Assembly (NCBI GenBank): GCA_021813745.1
Contig: JAKAJO010000003.1
Span: forward strand, 1 to 40,911
Direction of reading: 5' to 3'
DNA from: Acidobacteriota bacterium
GTDB lineage: Bacteria > Acidobacteriota > Terriglobia > Terriglobales > Acidobacteriaceae
Length of the DNA stretch: 40,911 nt
Made by a program: the position numbers and the translations under genes. A model generated the notes under the pieces. The model was given only the letters and a program-made list of their open reading frames with translations. It was not told the DNA's origin and searched no databases. This document shows positions 1-8,514 of this stretch, in pieces (position 1 is the first letter of the stretch; each line of letters opens with the position of its first letter).

Positions 1-1
1 T

Positions 2-382
2 TCTCTCGCGACTACCGACCGGGAGAAGGATCGTCAGGGCAATTGGTCCGACAGGACCGAGTGGCACAACCTGGTCGCTTACGGCCGGACCGCGGAGATC
101 GTGCGGGATTATGTGAGCAAGGGCACGCAACTCTTCATCCAAGGCAAGATCCAGACCCGCTCCTGGGATGACAAGGAATCTGGCCAGAAGCGGTACTGGA
201 CGGAGATATTCGTCCATGATCTGACGCTGTTGGGCGGCGACCGTGGGGAGAATGGCGGCTCTGCTCACAGCAATGGTCGGGACGATTCCCGGAGGAGTTC
301 TGGTGGATCGGGCTACCAGCGGCAGGGGATGGAAGGGCAGTACGCCGACGAAGAACTGAACCCTGATGAGATCCCGTTCTAG
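2..382 (+). CDS. ssb: Single-stranded DNA-binding protein, 5' end cut off by the window
   Basis: The open frame runs in from the window edge, so the first residues are missing; about 126 residues remain. It reads as the C-terminal two thirds of an SSB OB-fold (TEWHNLVAYGRTAEI, then GTQLFIQGKIQTRSW, then YWTEIFVHDLTLL), followed by a Gly/Ser-rich disordered linker and an acidic tip ending DEIPF. In SSB proteins that tip (usually DDIPF) recruits replication and repair partners. SSB coats single-stranded DNA during replication and recombination. It lies directly before a Rad52-like gene, a pairing typical of phage and plasmid recombination modules, so it is probably the element's own SSB rather than the chromosomal copy (inference). 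Confidence 0.92.
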   Translation, partial: SLATTDREKDRQGNWSDRTEWHNLVAYGRTAEIVRDYVSKGTQLFIQGKIQTRSWDDKESGQKRYWTEIFVHDLTLLGGDRGENGGSAHSNGRDDSRRSSGGSGYQRQGMEGQYADEELNPDEIPF

Positions 383-411
383 AACAATGTGTCTTCATCA
401 ACGTGAACCAG

Positions 412-438
412 GGCGCTCTTCGGGGCGCCTTAGTTTTT
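412..438 (+). terminator. Hairpin with T-run between ssb and the Rad52 gene
   Basis: GGCGC (412-416) can pair with GCGCC (425-429) around a TTCG-containing loop, followed at once by TTAGTTTTT. This is a short intrinsic-terminator shape. The Shine-Dalgarno GAGGAG (439-444) of the next gene starts directly after the T-run, so it may be a leaky attenuator that lowers expression of the Rad52 gene relative to ssb. Confidence 0.55.
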
Positions 439-452
439 GAGGAGCAAATGAG

Positions 453-1361
453 ATGGCAACCAATGAAGCAAAGACTGGTCCGGATACCGAGGCTCTGTTC
501 ACGCAGTTGGCAGAGCCGTTTGGCTCTTCGGAGATTAAGTGGCGTGTGACCCACACCACCCACGATGGCACTCGCGGCGCGGTGATCGCATTCGCGGATC
601 CGCGAGCTTACACAGACCGCCTCAACCAACTCTTCACTCCGAGCGGCTGGACCAGGAACTACGACGTCACCACGGTATCGGCCGTGAGCCGGCAGAAGCG
701 GGACAAGATCATTCAGACCGGTAAAGTTTTGGTTACGTGCACCCTGACGATCGCGCGGCTTGGGACTCACACAGGAAGCGGGGAGCAGTGGGCAGATGAA
801 CAGAACGCGATGACGGGAGCGGAAGCACAGGCTTTCAAACGCGCCAGCAGTTGTTTTGGCCTGGGCCGTTATCTTTACAACCTGCCGGAGACCTGGGTCG
901 ATCTCGATGGGCAGGGTAAGCCGACCAGGCTTCCTGCACTTCCCAACTGGGCGCTTCCGAAGGCTAATTCGGCAACCAGAAAGACGAACGCGGCCTGCGG
1001 TCCACGGCCTCCGGAAGTGCAACGTGGCCCCATCGACCAGAAGACCACGGCGAAGATTGAAGGGTTCCGGCGTATCCTGGGCGACCCCATTTACGGGGAA
1101 ATCCTCTGGCGCGTCGCGCGAGCGCGGCAAGCGAACGCAATTCCCAATGCGCAGCTTCAGGCGACTGTCGCGGAGGCGATGGAACGGGCCTCACGGGGAA
1201 TCCACAAGGCGCAGTCGCTGGCCGAGTCGATCAGCGATACGCAATTCGTCTCCGTGCTCGATCGCTTGCACATCGGGTCGATGACAACAATCAACAATCT
1301 CGAAGCACTCAGGCATTTGGTTTCGGAACTCGAAGGATTGGCTGGGCAACCAGCCGCCTGA
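453..1361 (+). CDS. Rad52/Rad22-family single-strand annealing protein
   Basis: This 302-residue protein resembles the Rad52/Rad22 family of annealing proteins. The N-terminal 150 residues carry the family pattern: an early FGSSEIKWRV segment, YTDRLNQLFTPSGWTRNY, a beta-rich section, then EQNAMTGAEAQAFKRASSCFGLGRYLYNLP. Proteins of this family anneal complementary single strands and load onto SSB-coated DNA. The C-terminal half (about 170-302) is less conserved and helical, probably for partner contacts. The ATG at 453 has GAGGAG nine bases upstream. The position directly after ssb supports a phage-like recombination role. Family assignment is firm; the biological substrate is inferred. Confidence 0.88.
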   Translation: MATNEAKTGPDTEALFTQLAEPFGSSEIKWRVTHTTHDGTRGAVIAFADPRAYTDRLNQLFTPSGWTRNYDVTTVSAVSRQKRDKIIQTGKVLVTCTLTIARLGTHTGSGEQWADEQNAMTGAEAQAFKRASSCFGLGRYLYNLPETWVDLDGQGKPTRLPALPNWALPKANSATRKTNAACGPRPPEVQRGPIDQKTTAKIEGFRRILGDPIYGEILWRVARARQANAIPNAQLQATVAEAMERASRGIHKAQSLAESISDTQFVSVLDRLHIGSMTTINNLEALRHLVSELEGLAGQPAA

Positions 1362-1554
1362 ACGCCGAGGAGTCGTGCATTACCCCCGCCCTTTCGGCGC
1401 GGAGGCGTCACACGCACGGCGCAGATAAAACGCCGCGCTCCGGAACCTGTCTCGGCCCCTTCCCGGTGGGCTGTCTGCCTCGATAACTGCAAAACCTCAC
1501 ACACGCTGCGAATCCTTCGATTGGCGGATGAGTCGCTGCGCCAAGGAGCTTTGA

Positions 1555-1755
1555 ATGAGCGCCGAAGACGATCGCCCTCAAACATTCGTTGAATGGGTCC
1601 TGGCCCTGCTTGAAGAACGCTTTCCATGGCTTGGTTCAGGGCAAGATGAACCCGTCGGCGGAGCGGACACGGTCGATGAACTCGCCGACCTGTACAAGTC
1701 GTTGATAGAGCAACGCAACAGGGCGAGTCGCGAAAACGGTGGGCAGCAATGGTGA
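1555..1755 (+). CDS. Small acidic hypothetical protein
   Basis: A 66-residue acidic protein that I do not recognise. The N-terminal part (FVEWVLALLEERFPWLG) could form an amphipathic helix, and a second helical stretch (TVDELADLYKSLIEQRNRA) follows an acidic linker. A strong Shine-Dalgarno AAGGAG lies eight bases before the ATG, the main support for it being translated. It follows the Rad52 gene after a 193-bp gap and sits 28 bp before a zinc-ribbon gene, so the two may be co-transcribed. Confidence 0.55.
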   Translation: MSAEDDRPQTFVEWVLALLEERFPWLGSGQDEPVGGADTVDELADLYKSLIEQRNRASRENGGQQW

Positions 1756-1783
1756 TCGGCATCGGACGACACCTGGAGGATCT

Positions 1784-2011
1784 ATGTGCAATGTACGGAT
1801 GATTCGAACGGAACCGGGCCTTGTATCGATTCCCCTGGAGAAGGCCGTCTATTGTCAGAACTGCACGATGGTCTCCTCTTCGGCCCGGCAGCGGTGCGGT
1901 CTCTGCGGGTCGGAGAGAATCGTAGAATTGGCGCCACTCTTCTCGGGGCCTTGCGATCCCGGATCCCCTCCTGCACCTCCGGTTGCATCTTCTTTCAGAA
2001 TCGCGGCTTAA
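1784..2011 (+). CDS. Small zinc-ribbon protein
   Basis: A 75-residue protein with two CxxC knuckles (YCQNC and RCGLCG) about 15 residues apart, the layout of a single zinc ribbon, followed by a Pro/Ala-rich tail. The start at 1784 is chosen because CTGGAGGA lies directly upstream; a longer start at 1739 has no such site. Small ribbons of this kind are common in acidobacterial genomes and may bind DNA, RNA or protein. No specific function can be given. Confidence 0.6.
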   Translation: MCNVRMIRTEPGLVSIPLEKAVYCQNCTMVSSSARQRCGLCGSERIVELAPLFSGPCDPGSPPAPPVASSFRIAA

Positions 2012-2492
2012 TCTCGCCAACCGCGTTCTCGGGTATTCAGGTAACGCCGCCAAGCGCCATGGGTTTCGGTTTGATCAGAGCCTCAGGAGAAAAGTACCGC
2101 GAAAGCTGTCTCGGCGAGTGCCCCAACTCAATGAATGGTCTTATTTTGATCGAGGGACCCTCGATTGGTACCGTTGACGAGAACGTCTCTGCCATAGACG
2201 CCAGCGAACTTTATCGCCATGCCAAGGTCTCAATAATTGCAATGAGGTCGGCATCTTTTGGCTCAAGTTTGGGCCGGTTGATGCTTGGCATAATTCAGTA
2301 TTTCCAATCGGATCTCTTCAGTTCATCCTTCGAACCCATGGCCTAATGCTGACTCGCCGGCTTATCTGGATGCGCTGTCTTTGTCTCAACGAGCACATCC
2401 GAGAGGTTATCGGCGTCAAGTCGATACCCATAGGCGCGTTTGACTCATCTTCATTCGAACTGTACAGTTGAATTAGGCGAAATGGAGGGTTT
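2012..2492 (+). other. Gene-poor stretch upstream of the first toxin-antitoxin pair
   Basis: No frame here has a convincing start, length and composition together. The last 40 bases hold the palindrome and ribosome-binding site of the antitoxin gene. The rest may be remnant sequence left when the toxin-antitoxin pair was inserted. Confidence 0.5.
2458..2469. promoter_or_regulatory. Candidate operator of the first toxin-antitoxin operon
   Basis: AACTGTACAGTT is a perfect 12-bp palindrome ending 23 bp before the antitoxin start. Phd/YefM-type antitoxins usually repress their own operon by binding palindromes at this place, so it is a likely autoregulatory site. Confidence 0.5.
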
Positions 2493-2795
2493 ATGCCGAC
2501 TGCAACCTCGAACAGAAACGGCGCGATCGTAGTCTCGGCCCTGAGCCTGCGTACCAACCTCGGAAAGATCCTCCAGCGCGTGGACGTTGAACGACGTTCG
2601 CTCGTCATCGAGAAACGGGGTACACCGACCGCCGTTCTGATGAATATTCGCGACTATGTCAAACTTGCCGCGCCGGAGCCCGAAGTCCTGAAGATCATTG
2701 GTGATGAGGCTAAGCGGGACAAAACCAACGCACTGACCTCGCGTCAGATCGATCAAATTATCAAGGCGGCGAGAGCGGAAAAGAAGAAGCGCTGA
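2493..2795 (+). CDS. Phd/YefM-like antitoxin
   Basis: A 100-residue protein with the N-terminal pattern of Phd/YefM-type antitoxins: SALSLRTNLGKILQRVDVERRSLVIEKRGTPTAVLMNIRDYVKL. This fold dimerises and binds operator DNA. The C-terminal part is basic and helical and should wrap the toxin. GGAGGG lies four bases before the ATG. Its stop codon overlaps the start of the downstream PIN gene by one base (TGATG), the usual coupling of an antitoxin with its toxin. It should neutralise the toxin and repress the operon. Confidence 0.82.
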   Translation: MPTATSNRNGAIVVSALSLRTNLGKILQRVDVERRSLVIEKRGTPTAVLMNIRDYVKLAAPEPEVLKIIGDEAKRDKTNALTSRQIDQIIKAARAEKKKR

Positions 2796-3217
2796 TGATC
2801 GCATTGCGCCTCGTGATTGATACGAACGTTATTGTCTCCGCGGCACTGAAACCCGACGGCCTTCAGCGTACAACATTCCTTCTGGCGATCACAAAACCGG
2901 CACGCCTCTACGTTTCCGAGCCTTTACTTGAAGAATACGCAGACGTGTTGTCCCGTCCGGAGTTATCCATTCGGAAAGGGTTGCGGCTGCAACTGCTTCA
3001 ACTCATCAAGAACCACGGTTACTTGGTCGCCCCTTCGCGCCGCATCGAGGTGACGAGCGATCCAGACGACAATATCTTTGTCGAGTGCGCCGACGCGGCC
3101 CGTGCCGACTTTCTGGTCACCGGAAATCGCAGGCATTTTCCGGCGTTCTGGAAGAGTACGAAAATCGTCACCCCTCGCGAGTTTGTCAGCTTGGTTGCAC
3201 CACATCTCATCGACTGA
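2795..3217 (+). CDS. PIN-domain toxin (VapC-like ribonuclease)
   Basis: A 140-residue PIN-domain protein. The acidic catalytic set is visible: Asp9 in VIDTNVIVSA, Glu46/47 in SEPLLEEYADVL, Asp91/92 in SDPDDNIFVECA, and Asp100 or Asp105 near ADFLVTGNRRHF. It matches the class usually annotated as a putative toxin component of the PIN family. Such proteins are magnesium-dependent endoribonucleases that cut tRNA or other RNA when the antitoxin is lost. It is translationally coupled to the antitoxin. The target RNA cannot be predicted from sequence. Confidence 0.85.
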   Translation: MIALRLVIDTNVIVSAALKPDGLQRTTFLLAITKPARLYVSEPLLEEYADVLSRPELSIRKGLRLQLLQLIKNHGYLVAPSRRIEVTSDPDDNIFVECADAARADFLVTGNRRHFPAFWKSTKIVTPREFVSLVAPHLID

Positions 3218-3279
3218 TCCAGTTCTCCGCTAGCTGTCGAGTCGACTCAAAACCAAAACATCCAACGTGAGGTGAATCC

Positions 3280-4353
3280 ATGCGGAATGTCGCGCGCCTG
3301 AAAATGGGTTACTACCCATTATCAGAGGCCGAGGGAGTAAAACTGCGCTCCCTACTCTCCTTTACCGTGCCGGCTTCGGTGATCGATCCATGTGTGGGAC
3401 AAGGTACCGCGCTTCATCTCGTTACAAGCGATGCGGAGGTTCGGCGCTACGGCGTCGAGCTCGATGCCGAACGTGCGCGGATTGCCGGCGCCAACGGCAT
3501 CGAGACCATCCGGGGCAATGCCTTTGACGCTATGGCGCGGCCCGAGTCCTTCTCGCTCCTGTACTTGAATCCGCCTTACGATTCCGAGATCGGCTCCATC
3601 GCCAACCGCAGAATGGAGGCCGTGTTCCTGGAACATACCTACCGCTGGCTGGCAATGGAAGGCGTTCTCATCCTGGTGATCCCGTTCGAGCGACTGCATG
3701 ACTGCGCCGGCATCCTTGCTTCCCACTTCACCCAACTCGCTGTTCTTCGCATGACAGATGAGGAATCGGTCAAGTACCGGCAAATCGCAGTGCTTGGCCT
3801 GCGGCGCGACGTCAGAGGAACTGCCGTTGAGCACAACAAACGACAACTGCAGAGCGTTGGCCTCTATGGCAGTTTCCAGGCACTGCCTGAGTTGCAGCCG
3901 GGCGCCTGCCCACCCTATTCGGTTCCTCCATCCGCCGAAGCGGAGCTGAGCTATCGCGGCCTTGCCTACGACTTGTTGGAGGACCTGTTGCCGCAATCGG
4001 GCGCATGGAAACAGGCGGCGCCGCTGCTGATGCCGCATGAGGACGTTGCAACTGGCCGGCCCATCACGCCGCTGCATGGTGGCCATGTTGGGCTCCTGTG
4101 TACCGCGGGGCTCCTGAACGGCGTGTTCGGCCAGGGCGACGACCGGCATATAGCCCGCTGGCGCTCAGTCAAGCATGTGACGACGTTTGTGGAACAGGAC
4201 GGAGACACCGAGATCATCCACCACAGGGAGCGGTGGGCCAATGAGTTGTACCTCGTTTACGCCGATGGGAGGACACTGAAACTCACTGAAATGCCGGCGA
4301 AGAAGGAGGGCGAAGCAGATGGAGAATGCACACCTGCGGCTCGGGCTGCTTGA
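3280..4353 (+). CDS. N6-adenine-type DNA methyltransferase (DUF6094-like)
   Basis: A 357-residue class I SAM-dependent methyltransferase. Motif I for SAM binding is seen as DPCVGQGTAL (36-45) and the catalytic motif IV as NPPY (97-100), the form used by enzymes that methylate exocyclic amino groups, typically adenine N6. The overall pattern fits the DUF6094 family found on plasmids and integrative elements. No target-recognition domain is evident and no restriction enzyme lies next to it, so it is probably an orphan methylase that marks or protects the element. GAGGTGA lies just before the start. Its end overlaps the next gene by 35 bp, which points to co-translation. Confidence 0.78.
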   Translation: MRNVARLKMGYYPLSEAEGVKLRSLLSFTVPASVIDPCVGQGTALHLVTSDAEVRRYGVELDAERARIAGANGIETIRGNAFDAMARPESFSLLYLNPPYDSEIGSIANRRMEAVFLEHTYRWLAMEGVLILVIPFERLHDCAGILASHFTQLAVLRMTDEESVKYRQIAVLGLRRDVRGTAVEHNKRQLQSVGLYGSFQALPELQPGACPPYSVPPSAEAELSYRGLAYDLLEDLLPQSGAWKQAAPLLMPHEDVATGRPITPLHGGHVGLLCTAGLLNGVFGQGDDRHIARWRSVKHVTTFVEQDGDTEIIHHRERWANELYLVYADGRTLKLTEMPAKKEGEADGECTPAARAA

Positions 4354-4966
4354 ATACGTGCGCATCACGGAAAAGGCCTCGACCCGCATTCGTCTGCGGG
4401 TCGATCGCTATATAGGGGAAGACCGGCAAGCACATCTTCTCAGCGTCTTCGGCAACGACTCGGATGTCGGCGCGATCACGGCGGCAGTTCACGAGAAGGC
4501 CGCATTCAACGTGACCTTTCCGGACGGTGAGACAAAGGAAGTGTCGCTCGGCGAACATCCTTCCTGCTACAAAGGAGCCGTGACTCTCCCGGGCCGGAAA
4601 CATCCTGTGCGTCATCTGCTGGCGGTGTCCCAGGAACTCCACACGAATGGGAGCGCAGGGCGGACGATCCTGTTGCGATACCGGCGCGAGGAGGCGTGGG
4701 CTACGCTGGTGAGCTTCCTTGGGCTGCCTGCCGATCCGAAATGGGCAGACCACATCCTTGGGATCGTCGAGGGGGAGAAGAGGATCGAGGAGATCGACGG
4801 CATCGGTTGCCAACCGGTACTGATCTCCGTGACGACCGAGGAAGTGCTTGGGTGGATCGGGGATGGCCTGCGTTCGGGGAGACTCGCATTCCCGGACAAT
4901 GATGGGCTGATCGTCTGGCCGCGAATCGTGATTGCGACGATGTTGGGTCAGTGTGCAACGATTTGA
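4319..4966 (+). CDS. Hypothetical protein overlapping the methyltransferase gene
   Basis: A 215-residue protein that I cannot assign. It starts inside the last 35 bp of the methyltransferase gene, after GAAGGAGGGCGAAGC, so the two are probably translated together. The first half has mixed strand/helix composition with a DRYIGEDRQAHLLSVFGND segment; the second half has a Trp-rich region (EEAWATLVSFLGLPADPKWADHIL) and a hydrophobic end. No catalytic motif, signal peptide or clear membrane span is visible. Context suggests an accessory subunit or modulator for the methyltransferase or the helicase (inference only). Confidence 0.6.
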   Translation: MENAHLRLGLLEYVRITEKASTRIRLRVDRYIGEDRQAHLLSVFGNDSDVGAITAAVHEKAAFNVTFPDGETKEVSLGEHPSCYKGAVTLPGRKHPVRHLLAVSQELHTNGSAGRTILLRYRREEAWATLVSFLGLPADPKWADHILGIVEGEKRIEEIDGIGCQPVLISVTTEEVLGWIGDGLRSGRLAFPDNDGLIVWPRIVIATMLGQCATI

Positions 4967-5085
4967 AATGCTCAGAGCCCCCAATTCTTGCTAGAAAGCC
5001 CATAGGTACCCGTTGGCAGAGAGTTTCACTCCACAGTTGGAACTGCACAAGATGCAGTAGCCAGGCGCGATGTTGACCACAGCGC

Positions 5086-5106
5086 AAATATGGTCTAATA
5101 TTTAGA
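5086..5106. promoter_or_regulatory. Overlapping inverted repeats before the second toxin-antitoxin pair
   Basis: AAATAT (5086-5091) and ATATTT (5098-5103) form a perfect inverted repeat, and TCTAA-TAT-TTAGA (5094-5106) forms a second one overlapping it. They end 17 bp before the antitoxin start. This AT-rich dyad probably combines the promoter with an autoregulatory operator. Confidence 0.5.
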
Positions 5107-5122
5107 CGGTAATGGAGGGCTT

Positions 5123-5671
5123 ATGCCACAGCCAGCACTGAAACTGAAGCAGGCCAGCGCGGTTCTGAAGGTTGAGCCGAAAGAGTTGCAAAACCTGGTG
5201 CAATTTGAAGTGGTCAAGCCGAAGTGGGTGGATGGCGCCTATCTCTTTGACAGAGAGACGCTTCTCACAGCGAAGGTTGCGTTGCGCCTGAAGGAGTCCC
5301 TGGGAACACGCGCCAATGTTCTCTCCAGGCTCATCGCTGTTTTTCGCGCCTCCGAAAAGAGGCTTCGTAAGGAAAACCCGGAGTACGTGGTATTTACCTG
5401 CCGCTTTTCGGCTGCCGAGGAGCCGATCAAGCTGGGCGTTCCCTTTCGATCTCTCGGCGAGCAAATCGAGCAGGGTATGAGCCGGGCAGAACTCTACCGC
5501 GACCTGCCGCGCGGGCGGAAGCGGCCCGGATGGAAGAAGGAGTTCCTCGATTCGCTTTCCGATGCGGCCCAGGATATAGGGGAGATTTCGGAAGAGGAAA
5601 TCCAACGCACGATCCGCAGCTATCGCGCTGAAAGGCGCCAGCCGGAGATTACCGTTGCAGCCGAAGTCTAA
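5123..5671 (+). CDS. Putative antitoxin with N-terminal MerR-like helix-turn-helix
   Basis: A 182-residue protein. The first 70 residues (LKLKQASAVLKVEPKELQNLVQFEVVKPKWVDGAYLFDRETLL) look like a MerR-type winged helix, where a helix-turn-helix is followed by a strand carrying the FDRETLL-type segment. The rest is helical and charged. It overlaps the following PIN-domain gene by 17 bp, and its start context matches that of the first antitoxin (AATGGAGGG-N-TTATGCC), so it is best read as the antitoxin and autorepressor of this pair. It is longer than common VapB antitoxins, so the family may be little described. Confidence 0.62.
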   Translation: MPQPALKLKQASAVLKVEPKELQNLVQFEVVKPKWVDGAYLFDRETLLTAKVALRLKESLGTRANVLSRLIAVFRASEKRLRKENPEYVVFTCRFSAAEEPIKLGVPFRSLGEQIEQGMSRAELYRDLPRGRKRPGWKKEFLDSLSDAAQDIGEISEEEIQRTIRSYRAERRQPEITVAAEV

Positions 5672-6101
5672 AAAGCGAAAGCAACGCGCCGTGGTGGACA
5701 CGAACGTTGTCGTGGCGGGCATCTCCGGCTTTCGGAGACAATACGTTCCAGGCCGGGTTCCGAGCGCCGACCTACTCCACCGCTGGGCCGGTGAGGGACA
5801 CTTTGTTTGGCTGTATTCGGAGGATGTCCTTGCTGAGTACAAGGAAGTCCTGAAGCGATTGCACGTTCGATCCGCCGCAATCGGGACACTTATCAATATC
5901 ATCCGAGAGCTAGGTGCGCCTGTCGAGATCCGCTACTCGGACGAAATATCGCCCGACCCCAAGGACGATGGATTATGTCTTTGCGCCGAGGCGGGACGGG
6001 CGGACATCATCTTCACACTCAACCCCAGGGACTTCCCGCAGGACCGGTTGAAGGCGAAGGTAATCGAGCCCCATCCCACGTTAGGCCGTCATAGTCGCTG
6101 A
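5655..6101 (+). CDS. PIN-domain toxin, second pair
   Basis: A 148-residue PIN-domain protein with a basic N-terminal leader. Acidic catalytic residues can be seen: Asp15 in VVDTNVVVAGIS, Glu61 in DVLAEYKEVL, Asp104/105 in SPDPKDDGLCLCAE, and Asp117 in GRADIIFTLNPRDF. It should be a metal-dependent RNase controlled by the preceding gene. The start used is a TTG inside the antitoxin gene; a GTG at 5691 is an alternative, but it would leave only a two-residue lead before the first catalytic Asp. The sequence differs well from the first PIN toxin, so the two pairs are not a recent duplication. Confidence 0.78.
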   Translation: MQPKSKKRKQRAVVDTNVVVAGISGFRRQYVPGRVPSADLLHRWAGEGHFVWLYSEDVLAEYKEVLKRLHVRSAAIGTLINIIRELGAPVEIRYSDEISPDPKDDGLCLCAEAGRADIIFTLNPRDFPQDRLKAKVIEPHPTLGRHSR

Positions 6102-6187
6102 GGCCTGCCCCAAGGCAGCGAATCATCTGACACCCGCCTGTCCTCTTCTCGAAAACTCATCCCATACAGCACTGACGAGGTTTCTCT

Positions 6188-8482
6188 ATGGAGACGACCT
6201 TCCAATATCTGCGTCAATTTGGGCCCCTGCTCGCCGAACGCATCCTTGAAACCTATCCGCCAATGCAGAGCACGAAAGACCCCGTTTCGCCGCACATTGC
6301 GACGCTTCTACGGAAAGCTCTCCCTGCTCAGGCGCTCGCTATCACCGGCACCGCGAAGTATTTGCGCCGGGCCAAAGCTGCGCGGATCGTGGCCGAATGC
6401 GGCGCGGGCAAGACGTTCATGGCTTTGGGCACAATCCATGTGCTGGCGGATGGGCGGCCCAGCACCACGCTGGTGATGTGCCCATCGCACATCACGCACA
6501 AGTGGGCGCGCGAGGTCTTGCTGACGATCCCGCGCGCCCGCGCCTTCCTCATCGAGGACATGCGCAATGGTGGCGATCCCGGCAGGCCGCACGGCATCTG
6601 CGAGGTGAAGCTGAACAAAGGCAAGACGGTTTACGAGGGCAAGCACCTCAGCCTGCCCGAGATGCGCCGCATGGGCCGCAAGGAGTGGCGGAAGCGCTTT
6701 CCTGGTCCGACGTTCTTTATCACGGGCAAGGACAAAGGCAAGCTGGGTTACTTCTGGGAGCACGTCTATCTCAAGGCAAAGTCCGGTCCGAATCTGGGTG
6801 GCGTCGTCAATCCTGATTCCGGCGTTGCCATCCTGGACTCCGAGATGCAGAAGCTTACCGCGCTCGACTTCACCGACAAACTCAAGGTCTCGGAGGCTCT
6901 TACCGCGCCTCGCGGAGGCACCACACGCTATTCCGCGCTGTGGCAGGCTGACCGGTCGCGCATTCAACGGATGGCGCCAATCGAGTATGTTGGGCGCTAC
7001 ATGCTCGGATGGTTCGACTTTGCCATCGCCGACGAACTCCACCAACTCGCCGGCGACACAGCGCAAGGCAACGGACTTGGCGTTCTGGGACGCGCGGCGC
7101 AGAGAGTGATCGCGCTTACTGGAACGCTGATGGGCGGCTACGCAGACGACCTGTTCAACATCTTCTATCGGATGGAGCCTCACGCGATGGTGCGCGAGGG
7201 CTTCGCCTACGGAGGACAAGGCCGGCGGGACTTCCAGGAGCAGTACGGCGTTCTCGAAACCATCGAGAAGGTGGAAGAGGCGGACAACGCTTGCTCAAGG
7301 GCAACGAAGAAGACGGTCCGGGTTCTGCGCAAACCCGGAGCCTCGCCGATGCTCTTCGGTAAGTTCCTGATGACCACGACGGCGTTTCTGTCGCTTGAAG
7401 ACATCTCGGACAATCTGCCGCGATATGACGAAAGCGTCATCTCGGTCGATATGGACGACGCCCTGCAGCTGGCATACGAGAAGCTGGAGGAAGATATTCG
7501 CTCCGCGATGAAAGCGCATCGCGGGAACAAGAGCCTGATGAGCATTCTGCTCAACACGCTCCTCCTTTATCCCGATCATCCCTACGACTTCGACCGGATC
7601 TGGGCGCGAGCCTTCGATCCGCAAACGAAGGAGTACGTGAAGTTCCTGGTGACCGAGCCGGAGAACCTCACGCGCGAGGCGCTTTATGCAAAGGAGCGCG
7701 CGTTGATCGCCGACGTGAAAGAGGAGTTGCGGCAGGGAAGGCGCTGCCAGGTCTATGCCACCTATACGGGCGAGAAAGACGTCACTTTGCGCTTGGAGGC
7801 AGTGCTCAGGCAAGAGGGCATTCGCGTCGCCGTCCTCCGGTCATCCGTTGCCACTGATAAACGAGAGGATTGGTACGACCGGCAGCTGAAGGCCGGCGTT
7901 GAGGTGGTGATTTGCCATCCCAAACTGGTCGAGACAGGCTTGGACCTGCTGGCTTTTCCAACGCTCTACTTCTACGAGACCGGGTACTCGTTGCATACCT
8001 TGCGTCAGGCTAGCCGAAGGTCGTGGCGCATCGGGCAGAGGTTCCCGGTGCGGGTGAAGTTCGTCACCTACTCAGGCACAATGCAGGAGACCTGCCTCCG
8101 ATTGATGGGCAAGAAGATGCTGGTAGCGCTGATGATGGAGGGCAAGTTCTCGGGCGAAGGTCTGCAGGCGCTCGATACCGACGAAGACCTGATGAGTGCA
8201 ATGGCGCGGGAACTGGTGGAGAAGGCCGGTGTCGGAGAATCCGCCGACGCCGTGTGGCGAGACCTCGGCCACGAACGCGAGAAAGTGCTACCGCGTCCGG
8301 CTGCGGTGGAACCAGAGTCCGAAGAGGAGTCCGACCTGCCGGGCTTGATCGCAGCAGAGCCGGCTCCGACGCCTTTCGGCATCCACCTCTTGGACCCGAG
8401 CACGCCACCAAAGAAGCGGAAGAAGAACGCGCTTTGGCCGACCGCAACAGAAACCAATGTGCAGCTCAGTCTCTTTGACTGA
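6188..8482 (+). CDS. Superfamily 2 (SNF2-like) helicase/ATPase with C-terminal clamp-binding motif
   Basis: A 764-residue ATPase. Motif I is AECGAGKTF (about 69-77), motif II is DELH (282-285), motif III is TGTLMGG (311-317), and motif VI is seen as LRQASRRSWRIGQ near residue 615, a SNF2/DEAD-type arrangement. About 200 residues separate motifs I and II, longer than in simple helicases, which implies an inserted domain. The protein ends in QLSLFD, a near-perfect beta-sliding-clamp binding motif (consensus QL[S/D]LF) at 759-763. It probably remodels or unwinds DNA at the element's replication fork. GAGG precedes the ATG. Together with the methyltransferase it forms a pair often seen on plasmids carrying PRTRC genes. 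Confidence 0.82.
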   Translation: METTFQYLRQFGPLLAERILETYPPMQSTKDPVSPHIATLLRKALPAQALAITGTAKYLRRAKAARIVAECGAGKTFMALGTIHVLADGRPSTTLVMCPSHITHKWAREVLLTIPRARAFLIEDMRNGGDPGRPHGICEVKLNKGKTVYEGKHLSLPEMRRMGRKEWRKRFPGPTFFITGKDKGKLGYFWEHVYLKAKSGPNLGGVVNPDSGVAILDSEMQKLTALDFTDKLKVSEALTAPRGGTTRYSALWQADRSRIQRMAPIEYVGRYMLGWFDFAIADELHQLAGDTAQGNGLGVLGRAAQRVIALTGTLMGGYADDLFNIFYRMEPHAMVREGFAYGGQGRRDFQEQYGVLETIEKVEEADNACSRATKKTVRVLRKPGASPMLFGKFLMTTTAFLSLEDISDNLPRYDESVISVDMDDALQLAYEKLEEDIRSAMKAHRGNKSLMSILLNTLLLYPDHPYDFDRIWARAFDPQTKEYVKFLVTEPENLTREALYAKERALIADVKEELRQGRRCQVYATYTGEKDVTLRLEAVLRQEGIRVAVLRSSVATDKREDWYDRQLKAGVEVVICHPKLVETGLDLLAFPTLYFYETGYSLHTLRQASRRSWRIGQRFPVRVKFVTYSGTMQETCLRLMGKKMLVALMMEGKFSGEGLQALDTDEDLMSAMARELVEKAGVGESADAVWRDLGHEREKVLPRPAAVEPESEEESDLPGLIAAEPAPTPFGIHLLDPSTPPKKRKKNALWPTATETNVQLSLFD

Positions 8483-8514
8483 GCCGGCACGCTTTCAATT
8501 TGAGAGGTGACACT

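Noticed and set aside
135..1130. 331-residue minus-strand frame
   Set aside because: It lies opposite ssb and the Rad52 gene and has Arg/Pro/Ser-rich shadow composition.
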